Origin: Pseudomonas arsenicoxydans
GTDB lineage: Bacteria > Pseudomonadota > Gammaproteobacteria > Pseudomonadales > Pseudomonadaceae
Reading direction: 5' to 3'
DNA length: 64,000 bases
Assembly (NCBI RefSeq): GCF_006438915.1
Contig: NZ_RCZE01000001.1
Span: forward strand, 482,325-546,324
In this document: positions 35,890 through 44,818 of the stretch, in pieces
Position numbering within the stretch: position 1 is the first letter of the stretch
Layout of the letters: every line of letters begins with the position of its first letter
Notes under the pieces: model-generated
Seen by the model: the letters and a program-made list of their open reading frames with translations, nothing else
Database searches by the model: none
Told to the model about the DNA's origin: nothing
Made by a program: the position numbers and the translations under genes

Positions 35890-35922
35890 CGAGGTTTAAA
35901 GCGTTGTATCGAGGCTGTTAAA

Positions 35923-37731
35923 TCAGCCTTCGATCTCGATCAGGATTTCGCCCGGGTTCACCCGGTCGCCCTTGGCCACGTGGATGGCGGTGACTTTGCC
36001 GGCGATGGCTGATTGGACTTCGGTTTCCATCTTCATCGCTTCGGTGATCAGCACGGCTTGCCCTGCTTTCACGGTGTCGCCTTCCTTGACCAGCACATCG
36101 ACGATGTTGCCCGGCATGGTGGTGCTGACGTGACCCGGCGCGGTGGCTTGCTTGCGCTTGCTGCTGCCGCCGCTGACGAATTCGTTGAGCGGTTCGAACA
36201 CCACTTCTTCCGGCATGCCATCGATGGACAGGTAGAAGTGACGCTTGCCTTCCGCCTTCACGCCGACACCGGTGATGTCGACGCGGTAGGTTTCACCGTG
36301 GACGTCGATGACGAACTCGGTCGGCACGCCTTCGCCACCGGCCGAGGCCACGCCGCCGGCTTCTGGAATCGGCAGCAGCACTTCAGGTGTCAGGGTGCCG
36401 GCAGCGCGTTCTTCGAGGAACTTGCGACCGATGTCCGGGAACATGGCGTAAGTCAGCACGTCTTCTTCGGACTTGGCCACAGCGCCGATTTCAGCACGCA
36501 GTTTGGTCATTTCCGGCTTCAGCAGATCGGCTGGACGAACGTCGATCACTTCTTCGCTACCGATGGCCTGGCGACGCAGTTGTTCGTTCACGGTGCCTGG
36601 CGCCTTGCCGTAGCCGCCTTGCAGGTAGAGCTTCACTTCGTTGGTAATGGTCTTGTAGCGCTCGCCGGCCAACACGTTGAAGAACGCCTGAGTGCCAACG
36701 ATTTGCGAGGTCGGGGTAACCAGCGGCGGGAAGCCGAGGTCTTCACGAACCCGCGGGATTTCTGCCAGCACCTCGGCCATGCGGTTCAGGGCGCCCTGCT
36801 CTTTCAACTGGTTGGCCAGGTTGGAAATCATCCCGCCCGGTACCTGGTTGACTTGAACACGGGTGTCGACGGCGGTGAATTCGCTTTCGAACTGGTGGTA
36901 CTTCTTACGCACGGCGTAGAAGTACAGGCCGATCTCTTGCAGCAGTTCCAGGTTCAGGCCGGTGTCGAACTCGGTGCCTTTAAGGGCCGCAACCATCGAC
37001 TCGGTGCCTGGGTGGCTGGTGCCGGATGCGAAGCTGGAGATCGCGGTGTCGATGTGATCGGCGCCGTTTTCGATAGCTTTGAGTTGGCACATGGTGGCCA
37101 TGCCAGAGGTATCGTGCGAGTGAATGAACACTGGCAACGACTGCTCGGATTTCAACGCATTGACCAATTCGCCCGTGGCGTATGGCGTCAGCAGGCCGGC
37201 CATGTCCTTGATCGCCACCGAGTCGCAACCCATGGCTTCCATTTGTCTGGCTTGCGCCACGAACGCGTCGATGGTGTGCACCGGGCTGGTGGTGTAAGCG
37301 ATGGTGCCCTGAGCGTGTTTGCCGGCCGCTTTTACCGCTTCGATGGCCACGCGCAGGTTACGCACGTCGTTCATGGCGTCGAAGATGCGGAACACGTCGA
37401 TGCCGTTAACCGCGGCCTTGGCGACGAAGGCTCTGACCACGTCGTCACTGTAGTGGCGGTAGCCCAGCAGGTTCTGGCCACGCAGAAGCATTTGCAGACG
37501 CGTGTTAGGCAGCGCCGCGCGCAGTTGGCGCAGACGCTCCCACGGGTCTTCTTTGAGGAAGCGGACGCAGGCGTCGAAGGTTGCGCCGCCCCAGCATTCC
37601 AGCGACCAGTAGCCGACTTTGTCGAGCTTGTCGCAGATCGGCAGCATGTCTTCAGTGCGCATACGGGTGGCGAGCAGCGATTGGTGGGCGTCGCGCAGGA
37701 TTGTGTCGGTAACGTGGATTTGCTTGCTCAT
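35923..37731 (-). CDS. pycB: Pyruvate carboxylase subunit B / oxaloacetate decarboxylase alpha-type carboxyltransferase
   Basis: This 602-residue protein has an HMGL-like carboxyltransferase barrel (HVTDTILRDAHQSLLATRMR at the start, metal-binding YTTSP and HSHDTSG near residue 200). A PYC/OadA domain follows, and then a C-terminal biotinyl domain with EAMKMET at about residues 564-570 (biotin on Lys567). It transfers carboxyl from biotin to pyruvate, making oxaloacetate. No sodium-pump beta or gamma subunit lies nearby, so the two-subunit pyruvate carboxylase role is favoured over the oadA label often given. The start at 37731 (MSKQIHVTDT) is chosen. It follows pycA by 11 bases. Confidence 0.93.
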   Translation of the reverse strand: MSKQIHVTDTILRDAHQSLLATRMRTEDMLPICDKLDKVGYWSLECWGGATFDACVRFLKEDPWERLRQLRAALPNTRLQMLLRGQNLLGYRHYSDDVVRAFVAKAAVNGIDVFRIFDAMNDVRNLRVAIEAVKAAGKHAQGTIAYTTSPVHTIDAFVAQARQMEAMGCDSVAIKDMAGLLTPYATGELVNALKSEQSLPVFIHSHDTSGMATMCQLKAIENGADHIDTAISSFASGTSHPGTESMVAALKGTEFDTGLNLELLQEIGLYFYAVRKKYHQFESEFTAVDTRVQVNQVPGGMISNLANQLKEQGALNRMAEVLAEIPRVREDLGFPPLVTPTSQIVGTQAFFNVLAGERYKTITNEVKLYLQGGYGKAPGTVNEQLRRQAIGSEEVIDVRPADLLKPEMTKLRAEIGAVAKSEEDVLTYAMFPDIGRKFLEERAAGTLTPEVLLPIPEAGGVASAGGEGVPTEFVIDVHGETYRVDITGVGVKAEGKRHFYLSIDGMPEEVVFEPLNEFVSGGSSKRKQATAPGHVSTTMPGNIVDVLVKEGDTVKAGQAVLITEAMKMETEVQSAIAGKVTAIHVAKGDRVNPGEILIEIEG

Positions 37732-37742
37732 TGTTATATTCC

Positions 37743-39158
37743 TCACAGGCCTGCGTGGGCGGCGATGGCGGCGGCGATGGCCAGGGCCAGCTCTTCGGGT
37801 TTGCGCTTGATCGAGTAGTTGGTCAGTTCAGGGTGGCTTTCAACGAAGCTGGTGTTGAACTGGCCGCTACGGAATTCCGGGTTTCGCAGGATTTCCTGGT
37901 AGTACGCGGCGGTGGTCTTGACCCCTTGCAGACGCATGTCGTCGAGGGCGCGCAAGCCACGGTCCATCGCCTCTTCCCAGGTCAGCGCCCACACCACCAG
38001 TTTCAGGCACATGGAGTCGTAGAACGGTGGAATGGTGTAACCGGTGTAGATCGCCGTGTCGGTCCGCACGCCTGGACCGCCGGGCGCGTAATAACGGGTG
38101 ATCTTGCCGAAGCTCGGCAGGAAGTTGTTTTTCGGGTCTTCGGCGTTGATCCGGAACTGCAACGCAAAACCGCGGTGCTGGATGTCTTCCTGTTTCACCG
38201 AAAGTGGCAGGCCGGACGCGATGCGGATCTGCTCACGCACGATGTCGATGCCGGTGATTTCTTCGGTGATGGTGTGTTCCACCTGCACCCGGGTGTTCAT
38301 CTCCATGAAGTACACCTCGCCCTCGGCGAGCAGGAACTCCACGGTACCGGCATTCTCGTAACCCACGGCCTTGGCTGCACGCACTGACAGATCACCGATG
38401 TAGGCGCGCTGTTCCGGGGTCAGTTGTGGGCTCGGGGCGATCTCGATCAGTTTCTGGTTGCGTCGCTGGATCGAGCAATCACGCTCGAACAGGTGCACCA
38501 CGTTGCCGAAGCTGTCGCCGAGAATCTGCGCTTCGATGTGCTTTGGATTGACGATGCATTTTTCCAGGAACACTTCTGCCGAGCCGAATGCCTTGGTGGC
38601 TTCCGAGATCACGCGAGGGAACGCTTGTTCGAGTTCTTCGCGGCTGTCGCAGCGACGGATACCACGACCACCACCACCGGAGGTTGCCTTGAGCATCACC
38701 GGGTAACCAATACGGTCGCCTTCGACCAAGGCTTCGGCGATGTCCGCGACGTTGCCTTCGGTGCCCGGCGTGACCGGCACGCCGGCCTTGATCATGCTGC
38801 GGCGGGCTTCAGTCTTGTCGCCCATGCGGCGTATGACTTCAGCCGATGGACCAATGAACTTGATGCCGCGCTCTGCGCAGATATCGGCCAGTTCAGCGTT
38901 TTCCGAGAGGAATCCGTAGCCGGGATGCAACGCATCACAACCGGTTTCCACCGCCAGGTTCACCAGTTTTCGCGCATTCAGGTAGCCAGCCAATGGCTCG
39001 GCACCGATGCTGTGGGCCTCGTCCGCGCGCTTCACATGCAAGGCATGACGGTCGGCGTCGGAATAGATCGCGACCGAGCGAATGCCCATCTCGGCGCAGG
39101 CACGCACGATTCGTACGGCAATCTCACCACGGTTGGCGATCAGGATCTTTTTTATCAC
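37743..39158 (-). CDS. pycA: Pyruvate carboxylase subunit A (biotin carboxylase)
   Basis: This 471-residue biotin carboxylase uses ATP and bicarbonate to carboxylate biotin on PycB. It opens IKKILIANRGEIAVRIVRAC. It contains the ATP-grasp loop KATSGGGGRGIR near residue 160, FLEKCIVNPKHIEAQILGD near residue 200, and the catalytic YFMEMNTRVQVEHT near residue 280. The start is GTG at 39158, which gives the family's normal N-terminus; the longer frame to 39191 adds only an unrelated tail. AAGGGA lies ten bases upstream. It is the first gene of the pycAB operon, divergent from a LysR gene. Confidence 0.94.
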   Translation of the reverse strand: MIKKILIANRGEIAVRIVRACAEMGIRSVAIYSDADRHALHVKRADEAHSIGAEPLAGYLNARKLVNLAVETGCDALHPGYGFLSENAELADICAERGIKFIGPSAEVIRRMGDKTEARRSMIKAGVPVTPGTEGNVADIAEALVEGDRIGYPVMLKATSGGGGRGIRRCDSREELEQAFPRVISEATKAFGSAEVFLEKCIVNPKHIEAQILGDSFGNVVHLFERDCSIQRRNQKLIEIAPSPQLTPEQRAYIGDLSVRAAKAVGYENAGTVEFLLAEGEVYFMEMNTRVQVEHTITEEITGIDIVREQIRIASGLPLSVKQEDIQHRGFALQFRINAEDPKNNFLPSFGKITRYYAPGGPGVRTDTAIYTGYTIPPFYDSMCLKLVVWALTWEEAMDRGLRALDDMRLQGVKTTAAYYQEILRNPEFRSGQFNTSFVESHPELTNYSIKRKPEELALAIAAAIAAHAGL

Positions 39159-39297
39159 TTTTGGAGGTTCCCTTGAGCCGGTGGTAACCACGACCCGGTA
39201 GACCAGGTCGACGCGTGACCAAATGTTTCAATTCAGTCGCAGGGCCACACTAGCCCCCGCAAGGGATTAACAAAAATGAATAATTATTGGGTTAGGC

Positions 39298-39313
39298 ATA
39301 AGTAAAGACTTAT
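39298..39313. promoter_or_regulatory. Palindrome in the pycA/LysR divergent region
   Basis: ATAAGT-AAAG-ACTTAT is a perfect six-base inverted repeat, 38 bases before the LysR start at 39351 and about 140 from pycA. It is a candidate site for the adjacent LysR regulator. Confidence 0.5.
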
Positions 39314-39350
39314 AGTCGTGGCATCAGCCCGTGCCGAGAGTGACTAGATA

Positions 39351-40313
39351 ATGCGTAAGTCATTGATGCGTATGACATTGCGTCAATTGCAGATTTTCAA
39401 TGAAGTCTGTGATTTGCGGTCCTACAGCCGGGCAGCCGACGAAATGTCGCTCACACAACCGGCCGTCAGCCTACAGATCCGGCAACTTGAGGAGCTGATT
39501 GGTCAGCCCTTGTTTGATTACGTCGGCAAAAAACTCTACATGACTGAGGCCGCCGAAGCACTCCAGCGCGCCAGCCGGGATATTTTCGGGCGCCTGGAAA
39601 ACCTCGACATGCAGCTTTCGGACATGCAGGGCTCACTGCAAGGGCAGCTGAAACTGGCGGTGGAGTCCAGCGCCAAGTATTTCGTCCCGCACCTGTTTGC
39701 CGCCTTTAAACGCCAACATCCCGAGGTTAATCTGCAACTGACGGTCGTCAATCGGGGGCAAGTGATTCGACGCCTGTCAGATAACCGCGATGACTTGGTC
39801 ATTATGTCGATGGTGCCGCAGGACATGGGGTTGGAGTTCCTGCCGTTCCTCAACAACCCGATTGTGGCGGTGGCGCCGCCGGATCATCCGCTGTGCCACA
39901 TGGGGCCGCTGCGCCTGCAAGACCTTGAGCCTTACACCCTGCTGATGCGCGAATCCGGTTCCGGGACGCGACTGGCGTGCGAAGAGTATTTCAAGGAAAA
40001 GCGCGTGCACTTCAACCAGACCCAGGAAGTCTCGTCAGCCGAAGCTCAGCGGGAATGTGTGCTGGCGGGTCTGGGCGTAGCGCTGTTGACGCGGCACGCC
40101 CTGAACCTTGAGTTGGCGACCGGCGGCTTGATTGAGTTGCCGGTCGAAGAGTTGCCGCTCTACCGCAGCTGGTGCCTGGTTCAAGCCAAGGCCAAACGGC
40201 TGTCACCGGTGGCGCACGCGTTCCTTGCGTTTATTCGTAGCGAGCGGGTGCAGATCAGCGCGCTGGTTGAGCGTTTCGACGGGAAGTTGTCGGTGCCGCC
40301 TGCCAGTAATTGA
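39351..40313 (+). CDS. pycR: LysR-family regulator next to pycAB (PycR-like)
   Basis: This 320-residue LysR-type regulator has a winged helix at about residues 8-65 (TLRQLQIFNEVCDLRSYSRAADEMSLTQPAVSLQIRQLE). Its substrate domain includes VVNRGQVIRRLSDNRDDLVIM and RESGSGTRLACEEYF, with PDHP as in CysB/CbbR-like members. It is divergent from pycA and corresponds by position to P. aeruginosa PA5437, called PycR from memory. The start at 39351 is uncertain by up to seven codons; a second ATG is at codon 7. It probably controls pycAB. Its 3' end overlaps a small antisense gene. Confidence 0.88.
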   Translation: MRKSLMRMTLRQLQIFNEVCDLRSYSRAADEMSLTQPAVSLQIRQLEELIGQPLFDYVGKKLYMTEAAEALQRASRDIFGRLENLDMQLSDMQGSLQGQLKLAVESSAKYFVPHLFAAFKRQHPEVNLQLTVVNRGQVIRRLSDNRDDLVIMSMVPQDMGLEFLPFLNNPIVAVAPPDHPLCHMGPLRLQDLEPYTLLMRESGSGTRLACEEYFKEKRVHFNQTQEVSSAEAQRECVLAGLGVALLTRHALNLELATGGLIELPVEELPLYRSWCLVQAKAKRLSPVAHAFLAFIRSERVQISALVERFDGKLSVPPASN

Positions 40314-40464
40314 GTTCCAGCTCTGGGAAATCACCAATCTCGGCCAGCAGTTGGCGGCGTTCGCAGCGATCTTCGATGGCGCGACGGAATTCCATGCGGC
40401 GTTGATCTTCTTGCTGACGACGGGTTTTGGCGGCGCTGTTGCGTTCTTCGTAGGGCTGGGCCAT
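40255..40464 (-). CDS. Small charged hypothetical protein (69 residues)
   Basis: A highly charged Arg/Glu/Gln-rich protein begins MAQPYEERNSAAKTRRQQED and continues to RRAIEDRCERRQLLAEIGD, predicted mainly helical. A good ribosome-binding site (GGGAGAC, seven bases before the ATG) supports it. Its C-terminal 20 codons overlap antisense with the end of the LysR gene. I do not recognise a function. The composition resembles small conserved Pseudomonas proteins of unknown role. A different reading frame over the same place looks like a shadow. Confidence 0.55.
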   Translation of the reverse strand: MAQPYEERNSAAKTRRQQEDQRRMEFRRAIEDRCERRQLLAEIGDFPELELNYWQAAPTTSRRNAQPAR

Positions 40465-40585
40465 TTCGAGTCTCCCAAGGCGATTACGGGAGTTTCAAGA
40501 TAGGCGCGAGGGATGACGGTTTGGCGGCGGGTGGGTTACAGGGATGTGAACATTACCCAAGGATGTGGCGAAGCTGAAGACGCCT

Positions 40586-40649
40586 TCGCGAGCAAGCCCG
40601 CTCCCACATTTGAAATACATTCCAATGTGGGAGCGGGCTTGCTCGCGAT
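40586..40649. repeat. REP-type inverted repeat pair
   Basis: Two opposed GAGCAAGCCCGCTCCCACAT / ATGTGGGAGCGGGCTTGCTC arms have a 13-base centre. The unit lies between the convergent small gene and the RpiR gene region. Confidence 0.85.
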
Positions 40650-40676
40650 TAAGGTCGGAACGACCTTACGACGACG

Positions 40677-41543
40677 TCAGTCGTCCAGCGCTTTCACCGA
40701 TTTGGGCGACAGCCGCAAGCTGCGAAGGCTGCGTTTGACGCTCTTGAGGTGATTGACCAGGCTCGGTCCGCGCGCCATGGCCACGCCCATCGCCAACACG
40801 TCGATCACCACCAGGTGAGCGATACGCGAGGTTAGCGGGGTATAGATTTCGGTGTCTTCGTGCACATCGATTGCCAGGTTGACGGTCGACAGTTCAGCCA
40901 ATGGCGTCTGACTCGGGCACAAAGTGATCAGCGAGGCGCCGCTTTCACGCACCAGATTCGCCGTGATCAGCAGATCCTTGGAGCGCCCGGACTGGGATAT
41001 ACAGATCGCCACGTCGGTCGGCTTCAACGTCACGGCCGACATCGCTTGCATGTGCGGGTCGGAATACGCCGCCGCGGTCAGCAGCAAACGGAAGAATTTA
41101 TGCTGGGCATCGGCTGCCACGGCACCCGACGCACCAAAGCCATAGAACTCGACGCGCTGGGCCTGGGACATCAGCGACACAGCCCGCTGCAACTCCACCG
41201 GATCGAGCTTCTCGCGAACTTCCATCAAGGTATGCAAGGTGGTATCGAAGATTTTCAGGCTGTAGTCGGCGACGGAATCGTCTTCATGGATCGCAAACTG
41301 ACCGAAGCTGGCACCGGCGGCCAGGCTCTGCGCCAGCTTCAGTTTCAGGTCCTGAAAACCGGAACAACCGATGGCGCGACAGAAGCGCACGATGGTCGGC
41401 TCGCTGATGCCGACGCTGTGGGCCAGGTCGGCCATGGAGCTGTGCATCACCGCCGCAGGATCAAGCAGCACGTGGTCGGCGACCTTGAGCTCCGACTTGC
41501 GTAAGAGATGGCGTGACTGGGCGATGTGTTGCAGCAGATTCAA
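40677..41543 (-). CDS. RpiR/HexR-like transcriptional regulator
   Basis: This 288-residue protein has an N-terminal RpiR helix-turn-helix (about residues 1-77, with MADLAHSVGISEPTIVRFCRAIGCSGFQDLKLKLAQSL). A C-terminal SIS sugar-phosphate domain follows (about residues 120-260: VEFYGFGASGAVAADAQHKFFRL and CISQSGRSKDLL). It resembles HexR, the repressor of sugar-acid genes. Position by the pyc and uvrD genes matches a HexR-like PA5438 from memory rather than the zwf-linked HexR. The ligand is probably a sugar phosphate such as KDPG, inferred. A HexR-type palindrome lies 46 bases upstream of its start. Confidence 0.92.
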   Translation of the reverse strand: MNLLQHIAQSRHLLRKSELKVADHVLLDPAAVMHSSMADLAHSVGISEPTIVRFCRAIGCSGFQDLKLKLAQSLAAGASFGQFAIHEDDSVADYSLKIFDTTLHTLMEVREKLDPVELQRAVSLMSQAQRVEFYGFGASGAVAADAQHKFFRLLLTAAAYSDPHMQAMSAVTLKPTDVAICISQSGRSKDLLITANLVRESGASLITLCPSQTPLAELSTVNLAIDVHEDTEIYTPLTSRIAHLVVIDVLAMGVAMARGPSLVNHLKSVKRSLRSLRLSPKSVKALDD

Positions 41544-41588
41544 AGGGCTGGACTCTTTGTTATTGGCAGTTGCCGGGGATGTAGCAAG

Positions 41589-41607
41589 CTTGTAGTTATA
41601 CTACAAG
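41589..41607. promoter_or_regulatory. HexR-type operator upstream of the RpiR gene
   Basis: CTTGTAGT-TAT-ACTACAAG is a perfect eight-base inverted repeat with centre TAT. It closely matches the TTGT...ACAA pattern reported for HexR. It sits 46 bases upstream of the RpiR gene start, pointing to self-control. Confidence 0.65.
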
Positions 41608-41689
41608 AATTCGCTTTTTGCCTGCTCAATGCGTAACTCCATGTCCCCATTCCACGCCACATGCGCTCCATGTAGCCCCTCGGCAGCTG

Positions 41690-44560
41690 CTACAAGGAGT
41701 TTGTGTCGTGACGTAAAAGTACAGCCAGATCATTGGCCTCGACCGGCCGACTAATCAAATAGCCTTGCACTTCATCGCAGCGCTCGGCTTTCAAAAACTC
41801 CAGCTGCTCCTGCCGCTCAACGCCTTCGGCCACCACTTTCAGCGACAAACCATGCGCCATCGCAATGATCGCCCGGGTGATCGCCGCATCCACAGTGCCC
41901 TCCCCCAGCCCACGGATAAACGCCTGATCGATCTTCACGTAGTCCACCGGAATACGCTTGAGGTAGCTCAGGGACGAATACCCGGTGCCAAAATCGTCGA
42001 TCGCCAACTTCACCCCCAGATCCCGCAGCTGCTGGAAGGTCGCGATGATGTGCTCGACGCTGTCCAGCAATTGGCTTTCGGTGAGCTCCAGCTCCAGGTA
42101 GTGCGGCGCCAGGCCGGTTTCTTCCAGCACCTGACGCACCAGGCTGACCAGCTTGCCCTGACGCAATTGATGCACCGACAGGTTGACCGACACCCGGATC
42201 GGTTCCAGCCCCTGCCGCTGCCATTCACAGGCTTGCCAGCAGGCTTGGCGCAAAACGAATTCGCCAATCGGGCCGATCAGCCCGGTTTCCTCGGCCAGAC
42301 CGATAAAGTCCCCTGGCGGCACCCGGCCCATGGTCGGATGATCCCAGCGCACCAGCGCTTCGGCGGCATTCAAGCGGCCCGTGGCGAGGCAGCGTTTGGG
42401 CTGGTAATAGACTTTCAGCTGCTTTTCTTCGATGGCTTTGCGCAGCTGGTTTTCCAGCTGCAAACGCTCCAGTGTGCTGGCTTGCAGGCTTTCGGTATAA
42501 AACTGAAAGTTGTCGCCGCCCAAGTGCTTGGCGTGCTGCATGGCCATGTTCGACTGACTGACCAGCGCGGAAATTTCCCGCGCGTTATCCGGCAACATGC
42601 TGATGCCCATGGACGCACTGATGACCAATTCATGGCCATCGACGGAGACCGGTAATCGCAGCTTGGTCGACAACCGCGTCGCCACCCGCGCCAGGCTCGA
42701 CAGGTTGCCATAGGTATCAAACAGCACCGCAAACTCGTCGCCGGAAAGCCTGGCGATCGTGTCGGCCTCTGGCAGCGCGTTGACCAGACGCCGGGACATC
42801 TTTTGCAGCAGTTGGTCGGCGACGTCATGGCCCAGGCTGTCATTGAGCAGTTTGAAACGATCCAGATTGATGTGCAGCAACGCCAGGCTACGCCCGCCCT
42901 GGCGCACCCGCTGATGCGCCTCGCGCAACCGTTCCCGGAACAACGAGCGGTTCGCCAGGCCCGTCAGTTCGTCATAGTGGGTCAAATAACGCATGCGCTC
43001 TTCGGATTCGCGGCGAGCCGACAGATCGGCGAAGAAGCCGACAATATGGCTCACATTTCCTCGGGTATCGCGCACTGCGTTCAGTTGCAGCCATTGCGGA
43101 TAGAGCTCGCCGTTTTTACGGGTCTCGACCAATTCGCCTTGCCACGTCCCGTGCTGCGCCAGCGCCTGATGGATAGCGCCGTAGTGGCGGCGAGCATCGC
43201 GACTGCAGGGGAGCTCGACGACGTTGCGTCCCAGCATGTCACCGATGTCATAACCGGTGACTCGACTGAAGGCCTGATTAACGGCGATCAAGGCGTAATC
43301 GGGATCGAAAATCACGATGCCTTCGCTGGCGGCTTCGAACACGGTCGCGGCCAGTTGGCGTTGTTCTTCCTGGCCTTTGCTCGCGCTGATGTCGCGACGG
43401 GTGCCGACCATGCGGATCACCCGACCCGTTTTGCTGCGCTCGACGGCCCGGCCGCGGTCCTCGATCCAGACCCAGTGGCCGTCGCCATGCCGCACACGGT
43501 ACTCGATCTGGTAATCCTCGCTGCGCCCCTTCAAATGCTCGACCAGCGCGCGCTTCAGCGCTGGCAGGTCTTCGGGGTGCAATCGCGGTCGAAGGTGGCG
43601 GAGCATGGCTGTCACATATTCCGGCGCGAGGCCGAACAATTCCTGGATCTGCGTGTGATGGACTTCGTCGGTTTGCAGGTTCCAGTCCCACAGCCCCAGT
43701 TCGCTGGCCTTCAACGCCAACGCCAGCCGCGCTTCACTCTTACTCAGAGCCTGGTTGGCGACGTCGAGCTCCAGGCTGCGCTGGGCGACACGGTTTTCCA
43801 GCTCGACCTGGGCTTCACGCAGTTTTTCTTCGGCGCATCGACGGTGATCGATCTCTTTGGCTAACTCGTGATTGAGCTGGTCGCCGCAGCTTTGCGCTTG
43901 CTGCAAATGCTCGATCAACGCCTGATTCTGGAAACGCCGCAGCAATCCGCTGTCGATCAGTCGGTTGACCTGCCAGGCAATCACGCTGAGTGCGCCCAAC
44001 AAAATCAAGCCGAACCAGCCCCAGCCATGGTCCTGCGCATCGCCGCCCCAGAATAAATAGGCGATGGCCGGCAACAGGCAAGGCAAGGTAAAGGACAGAA
44101 ACGCCGGCAGGCTGACAGCGTAGGCCACGCTGGCAGAAAGGCCGGCCGCACCAATCAGGCCGAATACCCAGGCTTGCTGCATGAAATTGTCGGCGGGCAC
44201 CAGGGCAATACCGGCACCGGCGAGGGTAAGGCCAGTGAGGCCAGAGCCGAGCAAAAACATGCGACGCCAGATCGGATGCGCCTGGCGGTTGGGAATCGCA
44301 GAATCGAAGGCCGCGACTTGAATCACCCGCAACGCCACCAGCGACAACAGCCACACCAGCCAGACGCTGACCAGGAAATAGCGCTGCGGGCTCCAGAGCA
44401 AACCGGCGCAGACCAGACCATTGATCAACATGAATAATGTGGGCAGCAGTGACCCCTGATAGAGCAGGCGCGTGCGTTCGACCGCCATTTCCATGGCGTA
44501 CTGCTTGCGGATAACCCGCGGCTCCACCGTGGGGCCCGACAGGTCGGTGCTGAGGGTCAT
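41690..44560 (-). CDS. Membrane GGDEF/EAL protein with PAS domains
   Basis: This 956-residue c-di-GMP enzyme candidate has a membrane domain at about residues 35-225 with five or six helices. A coiled coil follows, then two PAS domains (about 290-540; WDWNLQTDEVHH and VTGYDIGDMLGRNVVEL). The GGDEF domain (about 545-700) reads LSGDEF, with Ser for the first Gly. The EAL domain (about 710-950) keeps AEALVRWDHP, ELTESQLLD, DDFGTGYSSLSYL and KVVAEGVE, so phosphodiesterase activity is likely. The start at 44560 (MTLSTDL) is chosen from recall of the P. aeruginosa neighbour; upstream ATGs exist in frame. It is divergent from uvrD. Confidence 0.92.
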   Translation of the reverse strand: MTLSTDLSGPTVEPRVIRKQYAMEMAVERTRLLYQGSLLPTLFMLINGLVCAGLLWSPQRYFLVSVWLVWLLSLVALRVIQVAAFDSAIPNRQAHPIWRRMFLLGSGLTGLTLAGAGIALVPADNFMQQAWVFGLIGAAGLSASVAYAVSLPAFLSFTLPCLLPAIAYLFWGGDAQDHGWGWFGLILLGALSVIAWQVNRLIDSGLLRRFQNQALIEHLQQAQSCGDQLNHELAKEIDHRRCAEEKLREAQVELENRVAQRSLELDVANQALSKSEARLALALKASELGLWDWNLQTDEVHHTQIQELFGLAPEYVTAMLRHLRPRLHPEDLPALKRALVEHLKGRSEDYQIEYRVRHGDGHWVWIEDRGRAVERSKTGRVIRMVGTRRDISASKGQEEQRQLAATVFEAASEGIVIFDPDYALIAVNQAFSRVTGYDIGDMLGRNVVELPCSRDARRHYGAIHQALAQHGTWQGELVETRKNGELYPQWLQLNAVRDTRGNVSHIVGFFADLSARRESEERMRYLTHYDELTGLANRSLFRERLREAHQRVRQGGRSLALLHINLDRFKLLNDSLGHDVADQLLQKMSRRLVNALPEADTIARLSGDEFAVLFDTYGNLSSLARVATRLSTKLRLPVSVDGHELVISASMGISMLPDNAREISALVSQSNMAMQHAKHLGGDNFQFYTESLQASTLERLQLENQLRKAIEEKQLKVYYQPKRCLATGRLNAAEALVRWDHPTMGRVPPGDFIGLAEETGLIGPIGEFVLRQACWQACEWQRQGLEPIRVSVNLSVHQLRQGKLVSLVRQVLEETGLAPHYLELELTESQLLDSVEHIIATFQQLRDLGVKLAIDDFGTGYSSLSYLKRIPVDYVKIDQAFIRGLGEGTVDAAITRAIIAMAHGLSLKVVAEGVERQEQLEFLKAERCDEVQGYLISRPVEANDLAVLLRHDTNSL

Positions 44561-44818
44561 AGGCAATGTTCTTGTTCTTATAATGATGAGCATGAGCCCG
44601 AAACGTCGACGGAGCATACACAAGCCAATGCCCTTACCAAACTGCCCCAGATCATTAATTCGACAATATTTACGCCGCCCGTGACCCTACCAAAACCCTT
44701 GGAGCGCGGCCCGCCAACGGCTGCGACCAGTGACTGACCGGTCGTCCTTCGTGGATCTTTCATCGGCTAATGCAAAGCTCGGTTTGCCCGGTGTCTCGGC
44801 GCACCCTAGAATGCCCCG

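Noticed and set aside
36013..37818. 601-codon plus-strand frame opposite pycB
   Set aside because: It is the antisense shadow of a certain gene with full family motifs. Its composition is low in complexity (His/Val/Gly-rich), with no family features.
41666..41699. Imperfect hairpin over the stop codon of the GGDEF/EAL gene
   Set aside because: It has one mismatch and no T-run. It is too weak to call a terminator.
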